Origin: Chloroflexota bacterium
GTDB lineage: Bacteria; Chloroflexota; Anaerolineae; Anaerolineales; Villigracilaceae
Assembly: GCA_021823555.1 (NCBI GenBank)
Contig: JAKANW010000135.1
Span: 1 to 7,262 of the forward strand
Direction: 5' to 3'
Length of the DNA stretch: 7,262 nucleotides
This document shows positions 1 through 6,299 of this stretch, in pieces. A program made the translations under genes and the position numbers. The number at the start of each line of letters is the position of its first letter. Positions within the stretch are counted from its first letter, which is position 1. A model generated the notes under the pieces. It ran no database searches. It worked only from the letters and a program-made list of their open reading frames with translations, and was not told the DNA's origin.

Positions 1-1
1 T

Positions 2-877
2 TACACTGAAGGGCCGCGGCGCGTCAGCCCGTTCCTGATCCCGATGTTGATGGCCAATGGGGCGGCGGGCTTGATCGCGATTGACCATCAAATTAAAGGG
101 CCTTGTTTCTCGGTGGCCTCTGCCTGCGCTTCTGGCGCGGATGGGATCGGCATGGCCTTTATGATGCTCAAAGCCGGTATGATCGATGTGGCCTTGGCCG
201 GGGCGACCGAGGCGACCATCACTTCTACGGGGGTGGCAGCCTTCGACCGCGTGGGCGCGACCTCGCGGCGCAACGACGATTATTCCACGACGCCCCAGCC
301 GTTCGATAAAAACCGCGACGGCCTGGTGATGGGCGAAGGGGCTGCCGTGTTGGTACTGGAGCGTGAAAGCCATGCCCGCGAGCGCGGCGCGACCATCTAT
401 GCCGAACTGGCGGGCTATGGAGCCACGGCCGACGCCTTCCATGTCACTGCGCCGCACGAAAACGGCGAGGGGGGCGCGGCGGCCATCCGCCAGGCGCTGG
501 TCAGCGCGCAAGCCAACGATGACGAGCTGGGTTATATCAATGCCCACGGGACCGGTACCCAGCTTAATGACCAGGCGGAGACGCGGGCGGTTAAAGCCGC
601 GTTTGGAGAACTGGCTTACAAGATCCCGATTTCCTCCACCAAATCCATGACCGGGCACATGATGGGCGCTACCGGCGCGTTGGAAGCCATCTTCTGTGTG
701 CAGGTTGTGCGGGAAGGCATCCTGCCGCCGACCATCCATTACCAGACGCCCGACCCTGAATGTGACCTGGATTACATCCCCAACCAGGCGCGCGAAAAGA
801 AGGTCAACCTGGCCATCAGCAATGCCTTTGGCTTTGGCGGGCATAATGCTGTGCTGGCGGTGCGAGCTTATTCATAA
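2..877 (+). CDS. fabF: 3-oxoacyl-[ACP] synthase II (beta-ketoacyl-ACP synthase), C-terminal part
   Basis: Elongating condensing enzyme of type II fatty-acid synthesis. It joins malonyl-ACP to an acyl group held on the active-site cysteine, releasing CO2, in the cytoplasm. The reading frame is open from the first bases of the window, so the start lies upstream. About 291 residues are visible, roughly 70% of the usual ~410. The thiolase-fold active site is complete: the nucleophile Cys in SACASG (125-127), His in NAHGTGT (545-547), Lys in STKSMTGH (641-643) and its His (656-658). The FabF-typical stretches FDKNRDGLVMGEGA and the glycine-rich end NAFGFGGHN are also present. The protein ends just after that motif, as a stand-alone FabF does; I see no attached domain that would suggest a polyketide synthase. 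The next gene, rplS, has its own promoter, so the two need not be co-transcribed. FabF is preferred over FabB from the overall motif pattern, but the missing N-terminus limits certainty. Confidence 0.95.
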   Translation, partial: YTEGPRRVSPFLIPMLMANGAAGLIAIDHQIKGPCFSVASACASGADGIGMAFMMLKAGMIDVALAGATEATITSTGVAAFDRVGATSRRNDDYSTTPQPFDKNRDGLVMGEGAAVLVLERESHARERGATIYAELAGYGATADAFHVTAPHENGEGGAAAIRQALVSAQANDDELGYINAHGTGTQLNDQAETRAVKAAFGELAYKIPISSTKSMTGHMMGATGALEAIFCVQVVREGILPPTIHYQTPDPECDLDYIPNQAREKKVNLAISNAFGFGGHNAVLAVRAYS

Positions 878-894
878 AGCTTCTCGAACCAACC

Positions 895-923
895 TTGTTC
901 ATTCAGAAAATGCGTGCTATACT
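895..923 (+). promoter_or_regulatory. Predicted sigma70-type promoter of rplS
   Basis: The -35 element TTGTTC (895-900) and the -10 element TATACT (918-923) are separated by 17 bases. A TGC directly before the -10 (915-917) gives an extended -10 element. The expected start of transcription is near 929-931, leaving a leader of about 43 bases before rplS. That is short for a structured ribosomal-protein leader, and I see no strong fold in it. The sequence elements are direct observations; promoter activity is inferred. Confidence 0.7.
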
Positions 924-972
924 TCGCCGTCGCTTCGCTAGACAATCTATTTTGATGTAAGGAAGAACGAAA

Positions 973-1320
973 ATGACCGATCTGCTGAAGGCCGTCGAGG
1001 CCACACCCAATGAAAAAATCCCCCAATTACGCCCCGGCGATACCGTCAGTGTGCACGTCCGCATTAAAGAAGGCGACCGCGAGCGTATCCAGGAATTCAA
1101 AGGCACTGTAATCCGCCTGCGCAAGGGCGGCAATGAGGCCTCCGTCACTGTCCGCCGCCTGGCCAGCAATGGTATCGGCGTGGAGCGTACTTTCCTGCTC
1201 CGCTCCCCGCGCTTGGACAAGGTGGTGGTCGAACGCCATAACCAGGTACGCCGCGCTCAGTTGTATTTTATGCGCGGGCGCACGGGCAAATCCGCCCGCC
1301 TCAAACAAAAGTTCGACTAA
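973..1320 (+). CDS. rplS: 50S ribosomal protein L19
   Basis: Structural protein of the large ribosomal subunit, located near the interface with the 30S subunit. The product has 115 residues, the normal length for bacterial L19, and is collinear with the family. It shows RPGDTVSVHVR (20-30), EGDRERIQEFKG (33-44), the signature block SNGIGVERTFLLRSPRLDKV (65-84), and the basic tail RRAQLYFMRGRTGKSAR (93-109). A Shine-Dalgarno AAGGAAG (959-965) lies seven bases before the ATG, and a promoter lies just upstream. In many bacteria rplS closes the rpsP-rimM-trmD-rplS operon. Here the gene upstream is fabF, so the classical arrangement is broken. A terminator-like hairpin follows directly, so rplS probably forms a short single-gene transcript. 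The assignment is secure. Confidence 0.98.
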   Translation: MTDLLKAVEATPNEKIPQLRPGDTVSVHVRIKEGDRERIQEFKGTVIRLRKGGNEASVTVRRLASNGIGVERTFLLRSPRLDKVVVERHNQVRRAQLYFMRGRTGKSARLKQKFD

Positions 1321-1332
1321 TTCGAAACCGGA

Positions 1333-1365
1333 AAAGGGCGCAGGTCTCCTGCGCTCTTTCTCTTT
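1333..1365 (+). terminator. Intrinsic terminator-like hairpin after rplS
   Basis: Bases 1333-1344 pair with 1348-1359 across a three-base TCT loop. The stem is 12 base pairs, with a GC-rich core (GCGCAGG/CCTGCGC) and one G-U pair. The downstream arm runs into a pyrimidine tract, TTTCTCTTT (1357-1365), which is rich in T but broken by C. The hairpin begins 13 bases after the rplS stop. It ends only seven bases before the AAGGAG ribosome binding site of the next gene, so it could end rplS transcription fully or partly, or act as an attenuator for the genes downstream. Confidence 0.7.
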
Positions 1366-1376
1366 AAGGAGCCAGC

Positions 1377-2093
1377 ATGTCCAGACCGCTAATTGGAATT
1401 ACCGCCCGTAATGGCAGGGATGGCGACGGCCATCCCACTGTAACGCTGCAGCATTCCTATGTAAATGCTATTTTGCAGGCTGGTGGACTTCCGCTGCCTA
1501 TCCCGTGTAATTTGCCGGAGGATGTATTGCTGGATCTATACGCCCGCCTGGATGGGATTCTCTTCTCCGGGGGCGGCGACATTTCCCTGGATCATTTCTC
1601 CGGTTCGCCCCACCCGAGAATTGGCGGCGTGGACCCGGCGCGCGACTCTGCGGAACTGGCTTTGGCGCGGCGCGCGGTGGAGCAGGGCAAACCGACGTTG
1701 GGCATTTGCCGCGGCGCGCAGGTGATGAATGTGGCGCTAGGCGGGACTCTGTATACGCACATCTACGATCAATTGCCGAACGCGCTCGACCACGACTACC
1801 CGGGCGATTTGCGCCGAGTGCTCGTCCACCCGGTCAACGTGGACGAATCCAGCCGCGCTGCGGAAATCTTCGGCGAGACGCTATTGCACGTCAATAGCCT
1901 GCACCACCAGGGCCTGAAGGATATCGCGCCCGGCCTGCGCGTCGCCGGTCACGCGCCGGATGGGCTGGTGGAAGTCGTGGAATTGCCCGGCCATCCCTAC
2001 GCCACCGCGGTGCAATGGCATCCTGAGTGGCTGACCGACCAGCCGTCCATGCAGAGGCTGTTCCGCTCGTTTGTGGAGGCGGCAGAGCAATGA
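1377..2093 (+). CDS. Peptidase C26 / class I glutamine amidotransferase-like gamma-glutamyl hydrolase
   Basis: A 238-residue cytoplasmic hydrolase of the PuuD-like family (gamma-glutamyl-gamma-aminobutyrate hydrolase; PF07722). Such enzymes cleave gamma-glutamyl amide bonds to release glutamate. The amidotransferase triad is intact: the nucleophile Cys111 in the elbow GICRGAQ, and His215 and Glu217 in QWHPEW. The family block FSGGGDIS is at 63-70, followed by a region rich in Asp, Pro and Arg (DPARDSAE, 86-93). HVNSLHHQG (171-179), which helps line the active site in this family, is also present. Its size fits the family (about 230-255). The ATG has a strong AAGGAG (1366-1371) five bases upstream. 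The stop codon overlaps the murI start in ATGA, so the two genes are probably translated together. The true substrate cannot be read from sequence; gamma-glutamyl-GABA is only the namesake. I see no putrescine-degradation genes nearby, so a puuD symbol is not justified. Confidence 0.9.
   Translation: MSRPLIGITARNGRDGDGHPTVTLQHSYVNAILQAGGLPLPIPCNLPEDVLLDLYARLDGILFSGGGDISLDHFSGSPHPRIGGVDPARDSAELALARRAVEQGKPTLGICRGAQVMNVALGGTLYTHIYDQLPNALDHDYPGDLRRVLVHPVNVDESSRAAEIFGETLLHVNSLHHQGLKDIAPGLRVAGHAPDGLVEVVELPGHPYATAVQWHPEWLTDQPSMQRLFRSFVEAAEQ
2075..2079 (+). promoter_or_regulatory. Ribosome binding site that fixes the murI start
   Basis: GGAGG lies ten bases before the ATG at 2090, inside the last codons of the preceding gene. 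It supports 2090 as the start over an in-frame ATG at 2027, which would add 21 residues (MADRPAVHAEAV...) unlike any glutamate racemase N-terminus and would create a 67-base overlap. Confidence 0.75.
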
Positions 2094-2917
2094 CTCCAAT
2101 TGTCCCCAACTCTCCTATCGGTGTCTTTGACTCAGGCGTAGGCGGACTCTCCGTCCTGCGCTCTCTGCGCGAGCAGATGCCCGCAGAAGACGTGATCTAC
2201 TTCGGCGACCAGGGACATGTCCCGTACGGGCCGCGGCCCCTGGAGCAGGTGCAGAATTTCTCGGAAGGGATCACGCGCTTTCTGCTGGGGCGCGGGGCAA
2301 AGCTGATTGTGGTGGCCTGCAATGCTGCTTCCGCCGCGGCTTTGAAGTACTTACGCCAGAAGTTCCCCGATATTCAATTCGTGGGCATGGAACCGGCGGT
2401 CAAACCGGCGGCGGAACATACGCACAGCGGCGTGGTGGGAGTGCTGGCGACCCCCGCAACTTTTCAGGGCGCGTTGTACGCGTCGGTGGTGGAGCGCTTT
2501 GCCAACGGTGTAAAAGTCTTGCAGCACACCTGTCCCGGATTGGTGGGACAGATCGAGCTAGGCGACCTGGATGGGCCGCGCACGCGCGCCATCCTGGAGG
2601 AGGCGCTCCTGCCGATGCTGGCCCAGGGCATTGACACGGTCGTGCTGGGCTGCACTCATTATCCATTTGTAATCCCGCTCATCGAGCGGATCGTGGGGGA
2701 AAATGTGCGGGTCATTGACCCCGCTCCGGCGGTGGCGCGGCAGGCCAAACGTCTGTTGGAAGCGGGCGGCTTGATTCGCGGTGGTGATGGCCGCGGTCAC
2801 GTCCAATTCTATACATCAGGAGAGGCCGGGCCGATGCAGGCACTTTTGCCGAAATTGGTGGGAGAAACGGGGGTAGTTGAAGCTGTTCGCTGGAAGAACG
2901 ATCTGGAGATTGAATAG
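2090..2917 (+). CDS. murI: Glutamate racemase
   Basis: Cofactor-independent interconversion of L- and D-glutamate in the cytoplasm, supplying D-Glu for the peptidoglycan stem peptide. The product has 275 residues, a normal length. Family motifs appear in order: IGVFDSGVGGLSV (10-22) with Asp14 and Ser15, FGDQGHVPYG (38-47), the first catalytic cysteine Cys77 in VACNAAS, and the second catalytic cysteine Cys188 in VLGCTHYPF. The usual CNTAS motif reads CNAAS here, so the conserved substrate-contacting Thr after Cys-Asn is Ala79; all other core residues look intact. Aspartate racemases are related, but the VLGCTHYPF block and the length favour MurI. The start overlaps the C26 peptidase stop by four bases (ATGA), a classic coupling arrangement. 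The gene ends 12 bases from the stop of a convergent gene, with no obvious terminator between them. Confidence 0.95.
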   Translation: MTPIVPNSPIGVFDSGVGGLSVLRSLREQMPAEDVIYFGDQGHVPYGPRPLEQVQNFSEGITRFLLGRGAKLIVVACNAASAAALKYLRQKFPDIQFVGMEPAVKPAAEHTHSGVVGVLATPATFQGALYASVVERFANGVKVLQHTCPGLVGQIELGDLDGPRTRAILEEALLPMLAQGIDTVVLGCTHYPFVIPLIERIVGENVRVIDPAPAVARQAKRLLEAGGLIRGGDGRGHVQFYTSGEAGPMQALLPKLVGETGVVEAVRWKNDLEIE

Positions 2918-2929
2918 TACCGGCAGCTT

Positions 2930-4366
2930 TTACTTGAGCAATGTTTTGATGGAGCGCAGCTTCCACTGTCCCTCGTCCTCGTAATACAGATCGAAGCGCA
3001 CAGCGGGGTTAAGGGGATCATCAAAGTTCACATCTACAACGCCGTAATTGATGCGGGCAATGGAATAATGGATCTTCGCATTGTGTACCGCGGCGGTGCG
3101 CGGCTTGCGCTTGAGCAGTTTCGCCGCCCAGTTCGTGTCCTGCTCGAAGGGCGTGGCGCTGAATTCCCACAACGGGATGGCGCAGCCCTGCGGCCCGTAC
3201 AACTCGGCGGAGATGGTGTGCGCTTCGTGCAGGTCGCCCGCCAGGAAGTAGACTCCCGTGACGCCGTTGGCCGCCAGGAAATACAGCAGGCGGTCGCGCT
3301 CCTTGGGGAAGCCGGACCAACGGTCCCTGGCAAAGTCGCCCCACATCTCGAACAGGATAGCTGAGGATGTGACGATGAACTTGAGCGGGAAAGTATCTTT
3401 CACAGCCAGCAGCCATGCTTCGAGCGCCCGCCATTGCACTTCACCCAACATGATCTGTTCGCTGGAATTCATGACGCGCTGGGTACGCGTATCCAGGACG
3501 AAGAAGGCGGCCGCGCCGAAAAAGAAGGAGTACGCTGTTGAACCCGCTTCCCGCGCGACCAATTGGATGCTCCCATTTTCGAGCGTTTCCGGCAGCGACA
3601 GGCTGGGAGCGTGCATGGACTGGTGTTCCTGGTAGGCTTTCAATCCCGCCCGCGCGCGCTGTGTGGTCAGTTGACGTTCATCCTTCGGACGGACTGTGAC
3701 CCAGCGCAGGGCGCGGGTATAAGCAGGGATGTCGGCCAGGGAATGTCCCCGGTCGTGGAAGTGCCAGTCGTTATCCACTTCGTGGTCGTCGAGAGTCATA
3801 AACACCGGCGTACGCGCCAACAGTTCACGATGATACCTATTTGACCATGTGTTGAAATAGACTGCGCGATAATCTTCAAGCGTCCGCGCGGCGTAACCCA
3901 GCCCGTTGTACTTCCAGGCGTCGGCGTAGATCTGGTCGCCTGCCAGGATGAGGAAGTCCAGATCCGGCTGATTGTCCAGAATATGGCGGAAGGCGCGGCC
4001 GGGCGCAGTACGCCCCGGACGGAAGCATGAGCCAAATGCAAAGCGAAAGGGGCGGGTCGCGCCGGGAGCGGGGAAGGTCTTGAGCGGACGATAAGCCTCT
4101 TTTGACGGAGACAGGTTAGGGGTCAGTGTGAGCGCAAAGAAATAAATATGTTCAGGTTCGAGATTTTCAATTGCCACAACCCCGCAATATCCATTGGCTT
4201 CCGATAGTTGGGTCTTGCCCGCAAGATGTGTGTCCCTTAAATCAATCCCGGATGCCAGCCAGGCGTACAGCGTCCCAGGGCCGCCGGCGCGCCCCCATAA
4301 GTTGACGCATTCGTGGGATAGCCCGCCGATGATCGGGCCGAGAATGAGTTTCGGTTGTGTAGCCAT
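2930..4366 (-). CDS. PhoD-like metallophosphoesterase (alkaline phosphatase D family), no signal peptide
   Basis: A 478-residue member of the PhoD-like phosphatase superfamily (PF09423), enzymes that hydrolyse phosphate esters with a metal centre. Residues 1-100 form a beta-rich, fibronectin-like N-terminal domain (ending EHIYFFALTLTPN). The catalytic domain then shows FGSC (111-114, whose Cys is an iron ligand in Bacillus PhoD), LAGDQIYAD (141-149), LDDHEVDNDW (192-201) and LAGDLHEAH (375-383), which together supply the expected Asp and His ligands. Bacillus PhoD is exported by the Tat system, but this protein begins MATQPKLILGPII with no twin arginine or hydrophobic signal, so it is probably cytoplasmic. 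The ATG follows the preceding gene's stop by five bases and has no clear Shine-Dalgarno, suggesting translational coupling. It is the last gene of a three-gene operon. The substrate is unknown; phosphodiesterase activity on lipids or nucleotides is as plausible as a phosphate-scavenging role. Confidence 0.88.
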   Translation of the reverse strand: MATQPKLILGPIIGGLSHECVNLWGRAGGPGTLYAWLASGIDLRDTHLAGKTQLSEANGYCGVVAIENLEPEHIYFFALTLTPNLSPSKEAYRPLKTFPAPGATRPFRFAFGSCFRPGRTAPGRAFRHILDNQPDLDFLILAGDQIYADAWKYNGLGYAARTLEDYRAVYFNTWSNRYHRELLARTPVFMTLDDHEVDNDWHFHDRGHSLADIPAYTRALRWVTVRPKDERQLTTQRARAGLKAYQEHQSMHAPSLSLPETLENGSIQLVAREAGSTAYSFFFGAAAFFVLDTRTQRVMNSSEQIMLGEVQWRALEAWLLAVKDTFPLKFIVTSSAILFEMWGDFARDRWSGFPKERDRLLYFLAANGVTGVYFLAGDLHEAHTISAELYGPQGCAIPLWEFSATPFEQDTNWAAKLLKRKPRTAAVHNAKIHYSIARINYGVVDVNFDDPLNPAVRFDLYYEDEGQWKLRSIKTLLK

Positions 4367-4371
4367 GATGT

Positions 4372-5466
4372 TTACGTCTCGCTGGTTGAGATTTTTGCTC
4401 CCATCTCTTGCATGTCTTTAAAAAGCCGCTGGGGTTCGGCCAGGTGTCCCATCAAATGCAGGCCCGGTTTGCGCGCGGAACCATCCAGGTATTGTTTAAG
4501 GTAAGCGACAACCGGAATGGCAGTCAGTTCGTAGCCATCCGGGTGGGCTACGCTGGCAAAGACTTTGGCCGGTTTGCCATTCTTTTGTCCTTTTGCCTCG
4601 ATGGCGATCATCACTTGATAGGGCGGCTTTGACTGTTGCATGGCCCACCACATCAATTTTCCCAGGGGACGCAGGCCGCGCCGCGGCGCGAGTTTCAATC
4701 CAACCATGACCAGTGGCGTGACGAGCAAGTCGGCGATCCAATTCGAGCCGGAGATGTAAAAGCCGATGTCTTTCAAAGTGGGGTACATGTCTGGCAGGCC
4801 GCGCAATTCCTCAAAGAACATGGAATAGCAGGTGTGGATGCCAATCCCGGGGTCGAAATCGAATTTAGTCATGGTCCACTGGTTGGGCTTCGTCCAGGCG
4901 CCATTCTTGAAGACCTGGGCCTCATAATGGATAAAGGCCTCCATCAGTTCGTCCACCGCTTCGGTGTAGGGCAGACTGGGTCCCACATTCAGGTATCCGG
5001 CAGTGACGGCGCTTTCGATCACATCCAGTTTGGACGCCGCGTAGCGCACCATGACCGAAGGCAGGCCGGGATGATAGCCTGCTTCAGTCACAAAACACAG
5101 GCCCGCTTCGCAGATTTCATTGCTCACCGCCTGCAGAGTGGCCAGCTTGACGGTTGAGAACTGAATGTCAAGGTAATCCACCTTTGCGTCGAGGCAAGCG
5201 CGCGAAACTGTCGGCGTGTGATGAGTCGTCGGCGCGGCGACCAGGCACAAGTCCGCGCCTTGAAGCGCTGTCCGCAGGGCTCCCCCGTCCGCCGCGTCCA
5301 CCTGCCGGGCAGTCAGGCGCGGGTTGTTAAGTTCATCTGCCAGACGCTGCGCTTGATCGAGACGTCGTCCGGCGATCACAAGTTCTGCGCTGGTAAATGA
5401 AAGCAAATCCCTCGCCAGCAGTTTGCCTGTGGAACCGTACCCACCCAGGATGAAAATAGTGCTCAT
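4372..5466 (-). CDS. Saccharopine dehydrogenase-like NAD(P)-binding oxidoreductase
   Basis: A 364-residue protein with an N-terminal Rossmann fold of the saccharopine dehydrogenase NADP-binding family (PF03435). It has a first beta strand plus GGYGSTG (8-14), a second strand ending IAGRR (31-35; the arginines favour NADP), then LCLVAAPTTHHTPTV (73-87), and YLDIQ (98-102). The block TEAGYHPGLPSVMVRYAA (127-144) resembles the start of the second domain in this family. The remaining ~200 residues are not distinctive to me; residues 244-258 are hydrophobic and might touch a membrane, but I would not call a firm transmembrane helix. Relatives include true saccharopine dehydrogenases, lipid-linked trans-acting enoyl reductases and homospermidine-type synthases, so the substrate is open. 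The start codon lies three bases after the methyltransferase-like gene, with a modest AGG-containing binding site. Lysine-pathway genes are absent here, so a role in saccharopine metabolism is not supported by context. Confidence 0.85.
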   Translation of the reverse strand: MSTIFILGGYGSTGKLLARDLLSFTSAELVIAGRRLDQAQRLADELNNPRLTARQVDAADGGALRTALQGADLCLVAAPTTHHTPTVSRACLDAKVDYLDIQFSTVKLATLQAVSNEICEAGLCFVTEAGYHPGLPSVMVRYAASKLDVIESAVTAGYLNVGPSLPYTEAVDELMEAFIHYEAQVFKNGAWTKPNQWTMTKFDFDPGIGIHTCYSMFFEELRGLPDMYPTLKDIGFYISGSNWIADLLVTPLVMVGLKLAPRRGLRPLGKLMWWAMQQSKPPYQVMIAIEAKGQKNGKPAKVFASVAHPDGYELTAIPVVAYLKQYLDGSARKPGLHLMGHLAEPQRLFKDMQEMGAKISTSET

Positions 5467-5469
5467 AAA

Positions 5470-6258
5470 TTACCTGCCTGTCAGGATGAATGCAAAGAAC
5501 CTTCCGATATCCCGGAAGCGCGGCCAGAAGGCGGGAATGCGGTCTCGGTATTCCTGATAGGATGAACCGAAGCGTTCAAGCAATTCCTTTTCCTCGACCA
5601 GCCGCACCCAGCCGTATATGCCCAACGCAAAGATCAGGGACAGAGTGAGCGCGAACCAGTTGCCGTTCAAGAGCGCCAATCCGATAGCTACGCGTTGGAC
5701 GGCTGCGTAAATGGGATGACGTATGACGGAGTAAATTGCCGAGTCGACGATTTGTCCATCTTTCGGAAAATATACGTAGAGCATGGTTAGGTTGTCCACG
5801 CCAAAAGCCAGCACGGCGCGCAGCCAGAGCAAAAGGCCGACGATTACCAGCAGCCATCCCAGGGTGGGAATCACGTTGTACCACCAGAAGTGCGGGATGG
5901 GTGGTCCTGGGATGTAGCCAATGCGCGCCACTACTGCAAAAATGATTGCCAGGCCGGGAAACAGAAAGCGGCGGATGGCTGCACGATAGGCCTGCTCGCC
6001 GTATTCGGAAATCAATGTTTTCTTGAGCCGGAAGAACAGGCTGAGCAACAGAAAACCAAGCGTCCCGATCACGACTTCACCGTCCAGCAGCCAGAACTGC
6101 CAGGTGAGGTCTTCGATTGTGAAGTACATGCCTACCACCAGGAATAGCAGGATGGGAATGCCAACCAGGATCAAGACCCCAACTGGCGATCCCAGTTCCG
6201 GGACATGTGCGCGGAGCTGGCTCATGCCTTTGATGCTCAAGCGGGATGGCTTCATCAC
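5470..6258 (-). CDS. Isoprenylcysteine carboxyl methyltransferase (ICMT)/phospholipid methyltransferase-like membrane protein
   Basis: A 262-residue integral membrane protein of the ICMT/PEMT superfamily, which uses S-adenosylmethionine to methylate lipid-embedded substrates. Hydrophobic segments lie near 26-46, 59-77, 97-115, 127-150 and 188-216 (the last perhaps a hairpin of two). The family signature is at the C-terminal side: YSVIRHPIYAA (176-186, with RHP binding the cofactor) and VEEKELLERFGSSYQEY (221-237), whose Glu-Glu and Tyr are typical of the methyltransferase core. Bacteria generally lack prenylated CaaX proteins, so the name describes the fold and not the substrate. Lipid, quinone or another small hydrophobic acceptor is possible. 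Two adjacent ATG codons exist; the first (6256-6258) sits at the predicted transcription start and has no Shine-Dalgarno. Met12 is a weaker alternative start, after AAAGG but very close to it. The gene leads a tight operon with the two genes that follow. Confidence 0.85.
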   Translation of the reverse strand: MMKPSRLSIKGMSQLRAHVPELGSPVGVLILVGIPILLFLVVGMYFTIEDLTWQFWLLDGEVVIGTLGFLLLSLFFRLKKTLISEYGEQAYRAAIRRFLFPGLAIIFAVVARIGYIPGPPIPHFWWYNVIPTLGWLLVIVGLLLWLRAVLAFGVDNLTMLYVYFPKDGQIVDSAIYSVIRHPIYAAVQRVAIGLALLNGNWFALTLSLIFALGIYGWVRLVEEKELLERFGSSYQEYRDRIPAFWPRFRDIGRFFAFILTGR

Positions 6259-6264
6259 AAGCCA

Positions 6265-6292
6265 AGTATAGTGCGCAATGTCACGATGTCAA
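6265..6292 (-). promoter_or_regulatory. Near-consensus sigma70 promoter for the three-gene operon; probable leaderless start
   Basis: Read on the - strand, a perfect -35 TTGACA (6292-6287) is followed by 16 bases and then the -10 TATACT (6270-6265). With a standard spacing of six bases after the -10, transcription would begin at 6258, exactly the A of the first ATG of the methyltransferase-like gene. No Shine-Dalgarno lies before that ATG. The -35 sits eight bases beyond the stop of the CYTH gene, so the operon can be controlled separately from the genes upstream. The spacer region contains TGACAT twice (6291-6286 and 6283-6278). Confidence 0.75.
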
Positions 6293-6299
6293 GCCGGGA

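Noticed and set aside
910..960. Short 16-codon open frame (ATG at 910, TAA at 958) ahead of rplS, rich in arginine, resembling a leader peptide
   Set aside because: Its ATG lies upstream of the -10 element, so it would not be in the transcript from the predicted rplS promoter, and it has no ribosome binding site.
1027..1308. 93-codon open frame on the - strand opposite rplS
   Set aside because: It mirrors a highly conserved ribosomal protein gene and its translation looks like no known protein.
2221..2239. Two overlapping palindromes, CCCGTACGGG and GGGCCGCGGCCC
   Set aside because: They encode the conserved Pro-Tyr-Gly motif and following residues of MurI, so protein constraint and GC-rich codons account for them.
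2880..2931. AAGCTG (2880-2885) and CAGCTT (2924-2929) followed by TT, as a possible terminator for murI
   Set aside because: The stem is only six base pairs with a loop of 38 bases; too weak to call.
4677..4690. Perfect 14-base palindrome CGCGCCGCGGCGCG
   Set aside because: It sits inside an Arg/Gly-coding stretch of the oxidoreductase gene in GC-rich DNA and is explained by codon use; no second copy was seen in the window.
4636..5157. 173-codon open frame on the + strand
   Set aside because: It lies fully antisense to the saccharopine-dehydrogenase-like gene, shows no recognisable family and has low-complexity His/Gln-rich content typical of a reverse-strand shadow.
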